From Treponema sp. (GTDB lineage: Bacteria; Spirochaetota; Spirochaetia; Treponematales; Treponemataceae), in the NCBI GenBank assembly GCA_024687165.1, contig JAILEY010000059.1:1-64000 (forward strand): a DNA stretch of 64,000 bases, in the 5' to 3' direction. Below, piece after piece: positions 10,358 through 19,111 of the stretch. Made by a program: the position numbers and the translations under genes. The stretch's first letter is position 1, and every line of letters begins with the position of its first letter. Under the pieces are notes generated by a model. It did not search any database and was not told where the DNA came from. It saw nothing but the letters and a program-made list of their open reading frames with translations.

Positions 10358-10387
10358 ATAAAATGGGGATTTTCATTATAAAATGGG
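10358..10387. promoter_or_regulatory. direct repeat ATAAAATGGG x2, 20-bp period (candidate MocR operator)
   Basis: ATAAAATGGG at 10358-10367 and 10378-10387, just upstream of the minus-strand regulator start (10342). Confidence 0.45.
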
Positions 10388-10412
10388 TTTTTTGAAAAAG
10401 CAACTAGAAATT

Positions 10413-10820
10413 TTAATTTAAACTGAAACTCTCTGGCAAAAGGTCTCCCAAAGTCATGATTTTATAATCATCGAGGGATTTAGGCATAATTATCTGGAAA
10501 TCTTTTGAGCAGAATTCAGCCATTACCTGCCTGCATACTCCGCATGGACTGCAATAATCTTCAATTTTTCCGTTGAGACCGCCGCAAATTGCAATAGCTT
10601 CAAATTCTTTCTTTCCTTCGCTTACAGCCTTGAAAATTGCAGTTCTTTCTGCACAGTTGCTTGGTCCGTAAGCAGCATTTTCAATGTTACAACCGGTGAT
10701 AATTTCACCCTGTTTTGTTAAAAGTGCAGCACCAACATGAAAATGAGAATAAGGAGCGTATGACATTTTTGTCATATTAATGGCGCTTTGAATTAGATTT
10801 TGAATCTGTTCCTTTGTCAT
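10413..10820 (-). CDS. cdd: cytidine deaminase
   Basis: AALLTKQGEIITGCNIENAAYGPSNCAERTAIFKA...CSPCGVCRQVMAEF; start set at MTKEQIQ (the ORF track extends upstream to 10859). Confidence 0.95.
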   Translation of the reverse strand: MTKEQIQNLIQSAINMTKMSYAPYSHFHVGAALLTKQGEIITGCNIENAAYGPSNCAERTAIFKAVSEGKKEFEAIAICGGLNGKIEDYCSPCGVCRQVMAEFCSKDFQIIMPKSLDDYKIMTLGDLLPESFSLN

Positions 10821-11091
10821 TTTTTGGAATCTCCCTGTAGAAAATTGCGATGTTACCAATTATTCTGATTAAAGTTGAATCTGTTTTTTCTTCAATGAGC
10901 TTTGAAATTTCATGTTTGTCATCTTTATATTCATTGAATTTTACTTTTATAAGCTCATGTGTTTTAAGGGCGTTTGAAATCTGATAGAAAACATTATCTG
11001 TAATTCCTCCCTGCCCTATTAAAACTATTGGCTCAAGATTATGTGCCTGTTTTTCAAAAAGTTTACGCTGTTTGCTTGTAAGTTCGATCAT
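10777..11091 (-). CDS. YhbY/CRS1-family RNA-binding protein
   Basis: MIELTSKQRKLFEKQAHNLEPIVLIGQGGITDNVFYQISNALKTHELIKVKF; start moved to MIELTSKQ. Confidence 0.92.
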   Translation of the reverse strand: MIELTSKQRKLFEKQAHNLEPIVLIGQGGITDNVFYQISNALKTHELIKVKFNEYKDDKHEISKLIEEKTDSTLIRIIGNIAIFYREIPKNDKGTDSKSNSKRH

Positions 11092-11110
11092 AAAGCCAAG
11101 TTTAACAGAA

Positions 11111-11878
11111 TTATTTATTAACGCCAAGACTAAAAAGTGCAAAATCAGCTTTCAGGGGGTCAGATGGAAAAATTTCTTTCATTGTTTCAGTCAGTTCTAT
11201 TGCGGTTTTTAAGGTTGCAGAGCGGACTTTTCCTGAAGATGATGGTTTTATAAGAGCGAATTTTGTTGACTGCTGCATAACGTGTGTATCTAAAGGCATA
11301 AGAAGATCTTTTTTATCAATCCATGACGCCCAGAGCCCAAGATCGACTAGTGAATTATCTCTGACCATCCATCTGAGAAACATGTTGATTCTTTTGGCTG
11401 CTGTAGTTTTTGAGTGAGGTATAAGGTGACAGTTTTCTGGAAAAAGGTTACAGATTTGGATACAGATTGGGGTGCAGTTTGAGGAATTTAAGCATATTTT
11501 TTTCTTTATATACTGTCCAATGGTTACAGATTCTTTTAGCATTAAGAAAATGGTGTCAAAAAACAGGATAAAATCATTATGTGTATACATTCTGTAAAAA
11601 GAAATATCTCCTTTTGTAAAAAAGTTTAAGTATTTTTTTTTCTGTACCCATTCATGCGGTAAATTTGTACCCATATCATCTAAAATTAATTCTATATGCT
11701 TATTAATTTGAATTCTGTTACCAAAGGCCATTGTTGCAGATAAAAGAGCGACAATTTCCTGATCTATTGGATCTGAAAATTTATGCATAAACTGAGACGG
11801 ATCTTTTTTCAGGAAATCCTTTGTTTCGTATTTTTTTGCGAGAGAAATAATTTTCTGCTTTAATTCTTCTGAAATCAT
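11111..11878 (-). CDS. TIGR02757/DUF2400 family protein
   Basis: DPIDQEIVALLSATMAFGNR, MFLRWMVRDNSLVDLGLW, PLDTHVMQQS motifs of this family. Confidence 0.87.
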   Translation of the reverse strand: MISEELKQKIISLAKKYETKDFLKKDPSQFMHKFSDPIDQEIVALLSATMAFGNRIQINKHIELILDDMGTNLPHEWVQKKKYLNFFTKGDISFYRMYTHNDFILFFDTIFLMLKESVTIGQYIKKKICLNSSNCTPICIQICNLFPENCHLIPHSKTTAAKRINMFLRWMVRDNSLVDLGLWASWIDKKDLLMPLDTHVMQQSTKFALIKPSSSGKVRSATLKTAIELTETMKEIFPSDPLKADFALFSLGVNK

Positions 11879-11937
11879 TTTTGTACCTGAATTTTAGAAT
11901 TTGAATTTATTCTAATAGATTATATAATATAGAAATC

Positions 11938-13410
11938 ATGTTAAACATCAATAACAACACTTCTAATGTTAAAAGAGAAATTCTTGTAAGAATTGCAAAA
12001 CTTCAGCTTGAAGGCAAACTTGAAGAAGGAGTTCATTTTATTCCCCGGGAAATGGTTCCAAGAAATAAGCCGCCTTTAAGATGTTGTATTTTTCATGATC
12101 GTGAAATAATCAGAATGCGTACAATTGCCCGAATGGGAATTTCTGTTGAAAATATTGATGAAGAGAGAACACTTGCTTCCTTTGCAAAAGAGGCAATTAA
12201 TAGAAAAAAACCAACCTGGCCTATGCTTACAGTTTTACATGAAGCCTGTAATGCTTGTGTTAAGGCACATTATATGGTTACAAATGCATGTCAGGGTTGT
12301 GATGCTCGTCCTTGTAAGATGAATTGTCCAAAAAAGGCTATTACAATAGACAGGCATGCTCATATTGATGAAGAAATTTGTATTAACTGCGGAAAATGTA
12401 TGGAAAATTGTCCGTACCATGCAATTATCAAAATCCCTGTTCCTTGTGAAGAAGCTTGTCCTGTTGGTGCAATCAGTAAAGATGAAAGTGGACATGAAAG
12501 AATTGATTATCACAAATGCATTTTCTGCGGAAACTGTATGCGCGAATGTCCTTTTGGTGCAATGATGAGTAAAAGTCAGCTTGTTGATGTAATCAGCTGC
12601 ATTATGGATGAAAAAAAGACTGTTGTTGCACTTTATGCTCCGGCAATTGCATCACAGTTTAAAGGAAATCCTGGACAGCTTAAGGGTGCATTTAAGGCAG
12701 CTGGTTTTGACAGAGTGTATGAAGTCGCAATAGGTGCAGATATTTGTGCAGAAAAAGAAGCCAAAGAATTTGAAGAGAGAATGGCTCGCGGTGACAAAAT
12801 GATGACAACTTCCTGCTGTTCAGCTTATGTTCGCGCAGTTAGAAAACATGTTCCGTCTCTTGCAGAATGTATTTCAGAAACAAGAAGTCCGATGCATTAC
12901 ACGGCAGAAATTGCAAAGAAAGAATATCCTGGATGTGTAACAGTATTTATCGGGCCTTGTCTTGCAAAACGTCGTGAAGCATTTGATGATGATTTTGTTG
13001 ATTATGCTTTGAGTACTGCTGATATGGAAGCGCTCTTTATTGCAAAAGATATTGATGTTTCAACGCAGGAAGCTATTGAAGAAACAAGAATTCCTACAGC
13101 AAATGCAAGAAATTTTGCACGCAGCGGCGGTGTACTTGAAGCAGTTAAGGCAAGACTTACGGATAAATCAATTCTTCGCCCGGCAAAAATTAATGGACTT
13201 AGTAAAAGCGGAATGAAAATGCTTAATGCTTATGGTCTCATTAACAGCGGAAAAATTCCTTCAAAACCAGACACTCCAAATTTGATTGAAGTTATGGCTT
13301 GTGAAGGCGGCTGTATCGGCGGACCAAGTATTATTCAAAATATTAAGCAGGCAGAACTTCAGCTTGAAAAATATGTTCAAAGTGGCGAAAGTTTGTCTGA
13401 CACGGAATAA
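11938..13410 (+). CDS. [FeFe] hydrogenase-like protein (group-B type, multiple [4Fe-4S] motifs)
   Basis: Several CxxCxxC ferredoxin motifs; variant H-cluster motifs TSCCSAY, IGPCLAKRREA, EVMACEGGCIGGPS. Confidence 0.88.
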   Translation: MLNINNNTSNVKREILVRIAKLQLEGKLEEGVHFIPREMVPRNKPPLRCCIFHDREIIRMRTIARMGISVENIDEERTLASFAKEAINRKKPTWPMLTVLHEACNACVKAHYMVTNACQGCDARPCKMNCPKKAITIDRHAHIDEEICINCGKCMENCPYHAIIKIPVPCEEACPVGAISKDESGHERIDYHKCIFCGNCMRECPFGAMMSKSQLVDVISCIMDEKKTVVALYAPAIASQFKGNPGQLKGAFKAAGFDRVYEVAIGADICAEKEAKEFEERMARGDKMMTTSCCSAYVRAVRKHVPSLAECISETRSPMHYTAEIAKKEYPGCVTVFIGPCLAKRREAFDDDFVDYALSTADMEALFIAKDIDVSTQEAIEETRIPTANARNFARSGGVLEAVKARLTDKSILRPAKINGLSKSGMKMLNAYGLINSGKIPSKPDTPNLIEVMACEGGCIGGPSIIQNIKQAELQLEKYVQSGESLSDTE

Positions 13411-13486
13411 TAAAACGTCAATAAAAATAATTGAATAATCTTCTCATATTTAATAAAATTAGTGCACATTAATTTACACACACATA

Positions 13487-14347
13487 ATGGAAATTGTAAG
13501 GGGTACTATGAACAAGATTTTGGAAATGAAACACCTTTCAGAGGCTGTTTACTACATGAAATTTGAAGCTCCGGATATTGCAAAAAACCGCAAGGCCGGA
13601 CAGTTTTTGATTGTAATGGTTGATCAGGATTTGAATGAACGCATTCCTCTTACAATCGCAGATGCTAATGCAGAAGAAGGTTGGGTCGCAATCGCATTCC
13701 AGCCAATCGGTGCTTCTACAATGAAGCTTGCTCAGCTTAAAGAAGGTGATTATCTTGGTGGTGTACTTGGTCCTCTTGGAACTCCATCTGTTATAGAAAA
13801 ATATGATCGTCCTGTAGTTTGTGTTGGTGGTGGATTTGGTACAGCTCCACTCTACCCTATTGTTCAGGCTCTTAAAGCAGCAGGAAATAAAGTAATTCTT
13901 ATTGAAGGTGCACGAACAAAAGATCTTTTAATTTTTGTTGATGAAATGAAAGCAGTTTGTGATGAAGTAATCATTTGTACTGATGATGGTTCAGAAGGAC
14001 GCAAGTGTCTTGTAACAGAAGTACTTGATGAACTTTGTCAGAGCCAGGTTGCTCCTGCAGAAGTAATTGCAATCGGACCTCCGATTATGATGAAGTTCTG
14101 TGCTGCAACAACAAAGAAGTATAATATTAAAACAACAGTTTCATTGAATACAATCATGATTGATGGAACAGGTATGTGCGGCGGTTGTCGTGTCAGCGTT
14201 GGCGGAAAAACAAAGTTTGTTTGTGTTGATGGTCCAGATTTTAATGCACATGAAGTTGACTGGGACAATATGATGATGCGTATGAAGAGCTTTAAGTCTG
14301 AAGAAGAAAAAGCAAAGCACCGCTGCAACATCGGGCTTAAAAACTAA
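13487..14347 (+). CDS. sulfide/dihydroorotate dehydrogenase-like FAD/NAD-binding protein (NfnA-like)
   Basis: FAD/NAD-binding reductase with C-terminal GTGMCGGCRVSVGGKTKFVCVDGPDFNAHEVDW; adjacent to a GltA/NfnB homologue. Confidence 0.92.
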   Translation: MEIVRGTMNKILEMKHLSEAVYYMKFEAPDIAKNRKAGQFLIVMVDQDLNERIPLTIADANAEEGWVAIAFQPIGASTMKLAQLKEGDYLGGVLGPLGTPSVIEKYDRPVVCVGGGFGTAPLYPIVQALKAAGNKVILIEGARTKDLLIFVDEMKAVCDEVIICTDDGSEGRKCLVTEVLDELCQSQVAPAEVIAIGPPIMMKFCAATTKKYNIKTTVSLNTIMIDGTGMCGGCRVSVGGKTKFVCVDGPDFNAHEVDWDNMMMRMKSFKSEEEKAKHRCNIGLKN

Positions 14348-14395
14348 AAGTTAGCTGCTCCCGTTTTATTTGAGTCCACTTTCAGGAGAAAAAGA

Positions 14396-15901
14396 ATGAG
14401 TCACAAGACAATTGAAGAATTGAAAAATATAGCAATTGAGGAACAGAAAAAAATTGAAGGAAAGGAACTGAAGAATCCTGACCGCATGAAAATTCCTCAG
14501 ATGGAAATGCCTTCTGGAGAACCTCTTGTTCGCGCAAGACAGATGACAGAAGTTGCTCTCGGGTATACAGCAGAACAGGCAGTAGTTGAAGCACAGAGAT
14601 GTCTTCAGTGTAAAAATGCTCCTTGTGTAAGCGGATGTCCTGTAAATGTTCAGATTCCAAAGTTTATTGAACAGGTTGCAAAAGGTGAATTTAAAGCTGC
14701 TGTTGATATTATTAAAGCAACAAACCTTCTTCCTGCAATCTGTGGCCGCGTATGTCCACAGGAAAAGCAGTGTCAGGGACAGTGTACAGTTGGTAAAGTT
14801 TATAAAAATGCTGAAAAGGCAGTTTCAATCGGTCGCCTTGAACGTTTTGTTGCAGACTATGAAAGAAACAATAATCTTACAACAGCTCCGGCAGTTGCTC
14901 CTTCAACAGGAAAAAAAGTTGCAGTTGTTGGTTCAGGTCCAGCAGGTTTAACTGTAGCAGCAGATTGTCGTCGTGTAGGTCATGATGTAACTGTATTTGA
15001 AGCTTTCCACAAGGCCGGTGGTGTTATGGTTTACGGTATTCCAGAATTCCGTCTTCCAAAAACAATCGTTCAGAAGGAAGTTGAAAATCTTGAAAAGATG
15101 GGCGTAAAGTTCGAATACAATACGCTTGTTGGACGCACAACAACAGTTCAGCAGATTCTTACAGAAAAGGGATTTGATGCTGCATTCGTTGGAACAGGTG
15201 CTGGTCTTCCAAAATTCTTTGGTATTCCTGGTGAAAATCTTATTGGTGTTTTCTCTGCAAACGAATATCTTACACGCGCAAACCTCATGAAGGCTTATGA
15301 TGAAGAACACGCAGACACACCTTACTTCCATGCAAAGACTGTTGTAGTTTGTGGTGGTGGAAACGTTGCAATGGACGGTGCACGTATGGCTCTTCGTCTT
15401 GGAGCAGAAAAAGTTTATGTTGTTTACCGCCGTTCACGCGTTGAAATGCCGGCTCGTCGTGAAGAAGTAGATCATGCAGAAGAAGAAGGAGTTGAATTTA
15501 AATTTCTTGAAAACCCTGTTGAAATCCTTGGTTACGATGATCCAAATGATAAAGAAAATTTTGGAAAAGTTCGTGCAGTTAAATGTCTCAGCTATGAACT
15601 TGGTGAACCAGATGAAAAAGGCCGCCGTCGTCCAGTTGAAATTAAGGGATCTGAACATGAAATTGCCTGTGATGCAGTAATTGTTGCTCTTGGTAATAAT
15701 TCAAATCCATTGATTCCTGCAACAACTCCAGAAATCAAAGTTGATGATCACGGTCATATTACAGTTGATGAAAAGCAGTCTACAAGCATGACAAAAGTTT
15801 GGGCCGGTGGAGACATTGTTCTTGGTGCCGCAACAGTTATTCTTGCTATGGGTGAAGGCCGAAAAGCAGCTGCAAGCATCAATGAATATCTTGCAAAATA
15901 A
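14396..15901 (+). CDS. gltA: NADPH-dependent glutamate synthase small-chain homologue (GltA/NfnB-like)
   Basis: AQRCLQCKNAPCVSGCPVNVQIPKFI, ICGRVCPQEKQCQGQCT, two Rossmann motifs (VAVVGSGPAGLT; VVVCGGGNVAMDGA). Confidence 0.94.
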   Translation: MSHKTIEELKNIAIEEQKKIEGKELKNPDRMKIPQMEMPSGEPLVRARQMTEVALGYTAEQAVVEAQRCLQCKNAPCVSGCPVNVQIPKFIEQVAKGEFKAAVDIIKATNLLPAICGRVCPQEKQCQGQCTVGKVYKNAEKAVSIGRLERFVADYERNNNLTTAPAVAPSTGKKVAVVGSGPAGLTVAADCRRVGHDVTVFEAFHKAGGVMVYGIPEFRLPKTIVQKEVENLEKMGVKFEYNTLVGRTTTVQQILTEKGFDAAFVGTGAGLPKFFGIPGENLIGVFSANEYLTRANLMKAYDEEHADTPYFHAKTVVVCGGGNVAMDGARMALRLGAEKVYVVYRRSRVEMPARREEVDHAEEEGVEFKFLENPVEILGYDDPNDKENFGKVRAVKCLSYELGEPDEKGRRRPVEIKGSEHEIACDAVIVALGNNSNPLIPATTPEIKVDDHGHITVDEKQSTSMTKVWAGGDIVLGAATVILAMGEGRKAAASINEYLAK

Positions 15902-15926
15902 ATAACAGTTTATAACTGATGAAATG

Positions 15927-15970
15927 AATCCGTCTTGTTCAGTACTTTGGGCAGGACGGATTTTTGTTTT
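15927..15970 (+). terminator. Rho-independent terminator after gltA/nfnB
   Basis: AATCCGTC...GACGGATT stem followed by a T-rich run. Confidence 0.8.
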
Positions 15971-16033
15971 TAAAGCGTTGTTGACAAATTTTTCTTTTTT
16001 GTCTAATTTAATCAATAATATAGGAGATAGACT

Positions 16034-17125
16034 ATGAAAAAGATAGTTATGGCTTTGGCCGCAATGGTTATGGCAGGTTCAGCATTTGCAGCTGACGTTG
16101 TATTTCACAACAAGCTTTTTGAAGAAGATGCTGTATGGGAAAAAAATGGAGATGATTCTGAAGTAAAATTTCCAGGAATTAAAGATGAAATGCATGTTGA
16201 ATATAAATCAGAACATGTAGATGCATCAATTACAACAATCATCAATGTTTTAAAAGATTATACTGATGAAGATCACGTAGGAACAAAAGATTTTTATCTT
16301 GACGGTTACATCGATGACTGGTACATGGAATGGAGATTGATTCAGGCTTTGACAATCGGTCTTCATGATAATATTTATTCTGATGCATCAGTACTTGCAG
16401 TTCTTGATGACGAATTGAAAGGCGGAAACATCGGTTCTGACGGTTTCACAGCAATTTATCGTCCTGAAATGTTCAACAGAGCACTTCGTCTTGCTGTAAC
16501 ATTCCCTTTTGAATTTACAAAGTCAAATGACAGATCAACTCCAAACTGGCTTAAAGGAAAAGATGTAAATGGTACAGAATATGTAGATATGGGTATCGGT
16601 GCAATCTACACAGGTTCAGTATTCCAGGTTGGATTTACAGCACATGATGTTCTTGATGATGATGCAAGACTCATTGGTTTTACATTGAACTTCCCTAACG
16701 TTGTAGAAGGACTTACAATCGGCGCAGGATTTACAAACTATAAGGCTGGAAAGGTTGAAAAACTTTCAGATGATTTGGATGTAACAGGAGAAAACATCAT
16801 CAATGCACAGCTTGCATATGAAACAGGCGCATTCCGTTTTGATGCAGAAACAGTTATCGGTCTTGATAAAAAAGAAGATTACGATAAGTATTTTGGTGTA
16901 ATGGTTGGTTATGAAGCAACAGATGTTCTTGCTCTTGGTGCAAAGTTCCAGATGTCTATTTATGGAAAAGACGGTGGTCTTGAAGACAACAAGTGGACAG
17001 TTGGAGCAACAATTGATTACACAATCGACGAACACAACTCTGTAGGTGTTGAATTTGATTATACACAGACTAATGAAAATGAAAAGGAAATCTGTGTTCC
17101 AGTATACTGGAAGTGGTCTCTCTAA
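16034..17125 (+). CDS. outer-membrane beta-barrel/porin-like protein
   Basis: Signal peptide (MKKIVMALAAMVMAGSAFA), alternating beta-strand pattern, C-terminal aromatic VYWKWSL. Confidence 0.7.
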   Translation: MKKIVMALAAMVMAGSAFAADVVFHNKLFEEDAVWEKNGDDSEVKFPGIKDEMHVEYKSEHVDASITTIINVLKDYTDEDHVGTKDFYLDGYIDDWYMEWRLIQALTIGLHDNIYSDASVLAVLDDELKGGNIGSDGFTAIYRPEMFNRALRLAVTFPFEFTKSNDRSTPNWLKGKDVNGTEYVDMGIGAIYTGSVFQVGFTAHDVLDDDARLIGFTLNFPNVVEGLTIGAGFTNYKAGKVEKLSDDLDVTGENIINAQLAYETGAFRFDAETVIGLDKKEDYDKYFGVMVGYEATDVLALGAKFQMSIYGKDGGLEDNKWTVGATIDYTIDEHNSVGVEFDYTQTNENEKEICVPVYWKWSL

Positions 17126-17149
17126 TTTGAGATTTATTTTATAAAATAT

Positions 17150-17180
17150 AAGCCGTCTCGTAAGGGGCGGTTTTTTTTGT
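17150..17180 (+). terminator. Rho-independent terminator after porin-like gene
   Basis: GCCGTC TCGTAAG GGGCGG followed by TTTTTTTT. Confidence 0.6.
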
Positions 17181-17251
17181 GTTTTTTAAAAATTCTGTAA
17201 AACTAAAATAATTCTTGACTAACTATCGTTTGTTATTTAAAATATCAGCAA

Positions 17252-18742
17252 ATGAATAAGTTATTTTTAGATACAAGAGTATTAGATAAGAATATAAGAG
17301 AAACCTGTGGTCTTTCAGAAGAAATAATGATGGAAAATGCTGCAGGAGCAATAGAAAAAGTTGTTGCAGAACATACACTAACAAACGTTCGTTATATTTC
17401 AAGACCGACAGTTCTTGTTCTTTGTGGCTCAGGAAATAATGGTGCAGATGGTTATGCACTTGCAAGAAGATTAATATCACATAAACTATCGGTTGTTTGT
17501 TGTCAGGTTTCACAGCCAAAATCTGAATTATGTAAAATCCAGAAATTACGTGCAGAAAAAATCGGTGTAAGATTTATAGACATTTATGAGCTGGATTCTT
17601 TCCTTGAAGAAAAAAGCTTTGATCTTGAAGTAATTGTAGACTGCATTTTTGGCAGTGGATTAAGACTTCCTCTTTCACCAGAAGCGGCTGCAGTAATTGA
17701 AAGCGTAAATAAAAATGACGCATACAAGGTTGCATGTGATGTTCCGACTGGTCTTGATGAAAACGGTAATGGAAACACAATATTTTTTGCGGATGAAACT
17801 GTAACGATGGGAGCTTTAAAATATTCACTTTACAGCGATGTTGCAAAAGACTTTGTTGGAAAAATTTCAGTTGCAGATCTTGGAGTTAGCCGTGATGCAT
17901 TTGAAACTGAAACTTTCCTGCCTCATTCATTTGTTCTTGAATATTCAGATGCAGTTTTGCCAATCAGAAAAAAGCAGAATGTAAATAAAGGTTCGTTTGG
18001 TCATGCTGCAATAATCAGCGGTGAAAAATCTGGTGCTGCACAGATTGCATCATTTGCTGCTTTGAATTTTGGAGCTGGACTTGTAACAATGGTTGGCGAA
18101 AATAAATCTTCAAGTGCAGAAATAATGTCGTCAGAAAAAATTCCGGAAAATACTTCAGCAATTGCAATTGGAATGGGTCTTGGAAGAAATACAGAATATG
18201 CTGAAAAATATATTTTGCAGGCATTAGATTTTGCAGAAGAAAAAAGAATTAAATTTATTCTTGATGCAGACATTTGTTACAGTGCAAAAGTTTCAGATTT
18301 TCTTGAAAAATTTGATTGTGTAATTACACCTCATCCAAAAGAATTTTCAGCTTTGCTTAAATCATGCGGAATTGGTGATGTGACAGTAAATGAAATCCTT
18401 AAAGAAAAAACAAAGTTTGCAAAAGAGTTTTGTGAAAAATATAAAAAAGCAGTTCTTCTTTTAAAAGGTGCAAATACAATGATTGCTTCCTGGTCAGACA
18501 AAAACAGCAGGGTTGAATTTTATATTAATCCGATTGGAACAGCGGCACTTGCAAAAGGAGGAAGCGGAGATGTTCTTGCAGGTTTGATTTCTGCTCTTCT
18601 TGCTCAGGGATATAACACAATCAATGCAGCAGTAACAGCAAGTCTTGTTCACGGAAAGCTTTCTACAGAGTTTAAGAATAATTTCAGCCTCAGTCCGCTT
18701 AAACTTATCAGCAGATTAGATGAGGTTGTGGCTCGCCCTTAA
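17252..18742 (+). CDS. nnrD: bifunctional NAD(P)HX epimerase/dehydratase
   Basis: N-terminal YjeF-N (ENAAGAIEKV...VLCGSGNNGADGYALARRL), C-terminal carbohydrate-kinase-like domain (VITPHPKEF; GTAALAKGGSGDVLAGLI). Confidence 0.94.
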   Translation: MNKLFLDTRVLDKNIRETCGLSEEIMMENAAGAIEKVVAEHTLTNVRYISRPTVLVLCGSGNNGADGYALARRLISHKLSVVCCQVSQPKSELCKIQKLRAEKIGVRFIDIYELDSFLEEKSFDLEVIVDCIFGSGLRLPLSPEAAAVIESVNKNDAYKVACDVPTGLDENGNGNTIFFADETVTMGALKYSLYSDVAKDFVGKISVADLGVSRDAFETETFLPHSFVLEYSDAVLPIRKKQNVNKGSFGHAAIISGEKSGAAQIASFAALNFGAGLVTMVGENKSSSAEIMSSEKIPENTSAIAIGMGLGRNTEYAEKYILQALDFAEEKRIKFILDADICYSAKVSDFLEKFDCVITPHPKEFSALLKSCGIGDVTVNEILKEKTKFAKEFCEKYKKAVLLLKGANTMIASWSDKNSRVEFYINPIGTAALAKGGSGDVLAGLISALLAQGYNTINAAVTASLVHGKLSTEFKNNFSLSPLKLISRLDEVVARP

Positions 18743-18760
18743 ATTTGGTAATATAGGAAC

Positions 18761-19111
18761 ATGATTTTTGACAGACTTTTTAAAAAATCAGAAGAAAAGA
18801 ATAGTGAACCTTCTTTAATTGATAAAATTAATTCATATATGGATCTTCTTTTGCAGAAGTCTTCAATGCTTAACAGTGATTATGAGACAGAAAAGCAGCT
18901 GATTGTAGATCTGGCAGAAGAAGCAAAAGCATTTAAAATTATTAATAAAGATATTTTTTCTGCAAAGCTTGAACAGGAAATTCTTGGGAAGATTACAACT
19001 GCAAGTTCCGCATGTGAAGCATCTCTTGTTGGAAAAGGCGATGATAATCTCAAGGAAGCCGTTGCATCTCTTAAAACTGTAATTAATCAGCGTACGGCAT
19101 TAAGCAAATAA
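18761..19111 (+). CDS. hypothetical protein
   Basis: 116 aa ORF with good spacing to neighbours; helical; no known domain. Confidence 0.55.
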   Translation: MIFDRLFKKSEEKNSEPSLIDKINSYMDLLLQKSSMLNSDYETEKQLIVDLAEEAKAFKIINKDIFSAKLEQEILGKITTASSACEASLVGKGDDNLKEAVASLKTVINQRTALSK

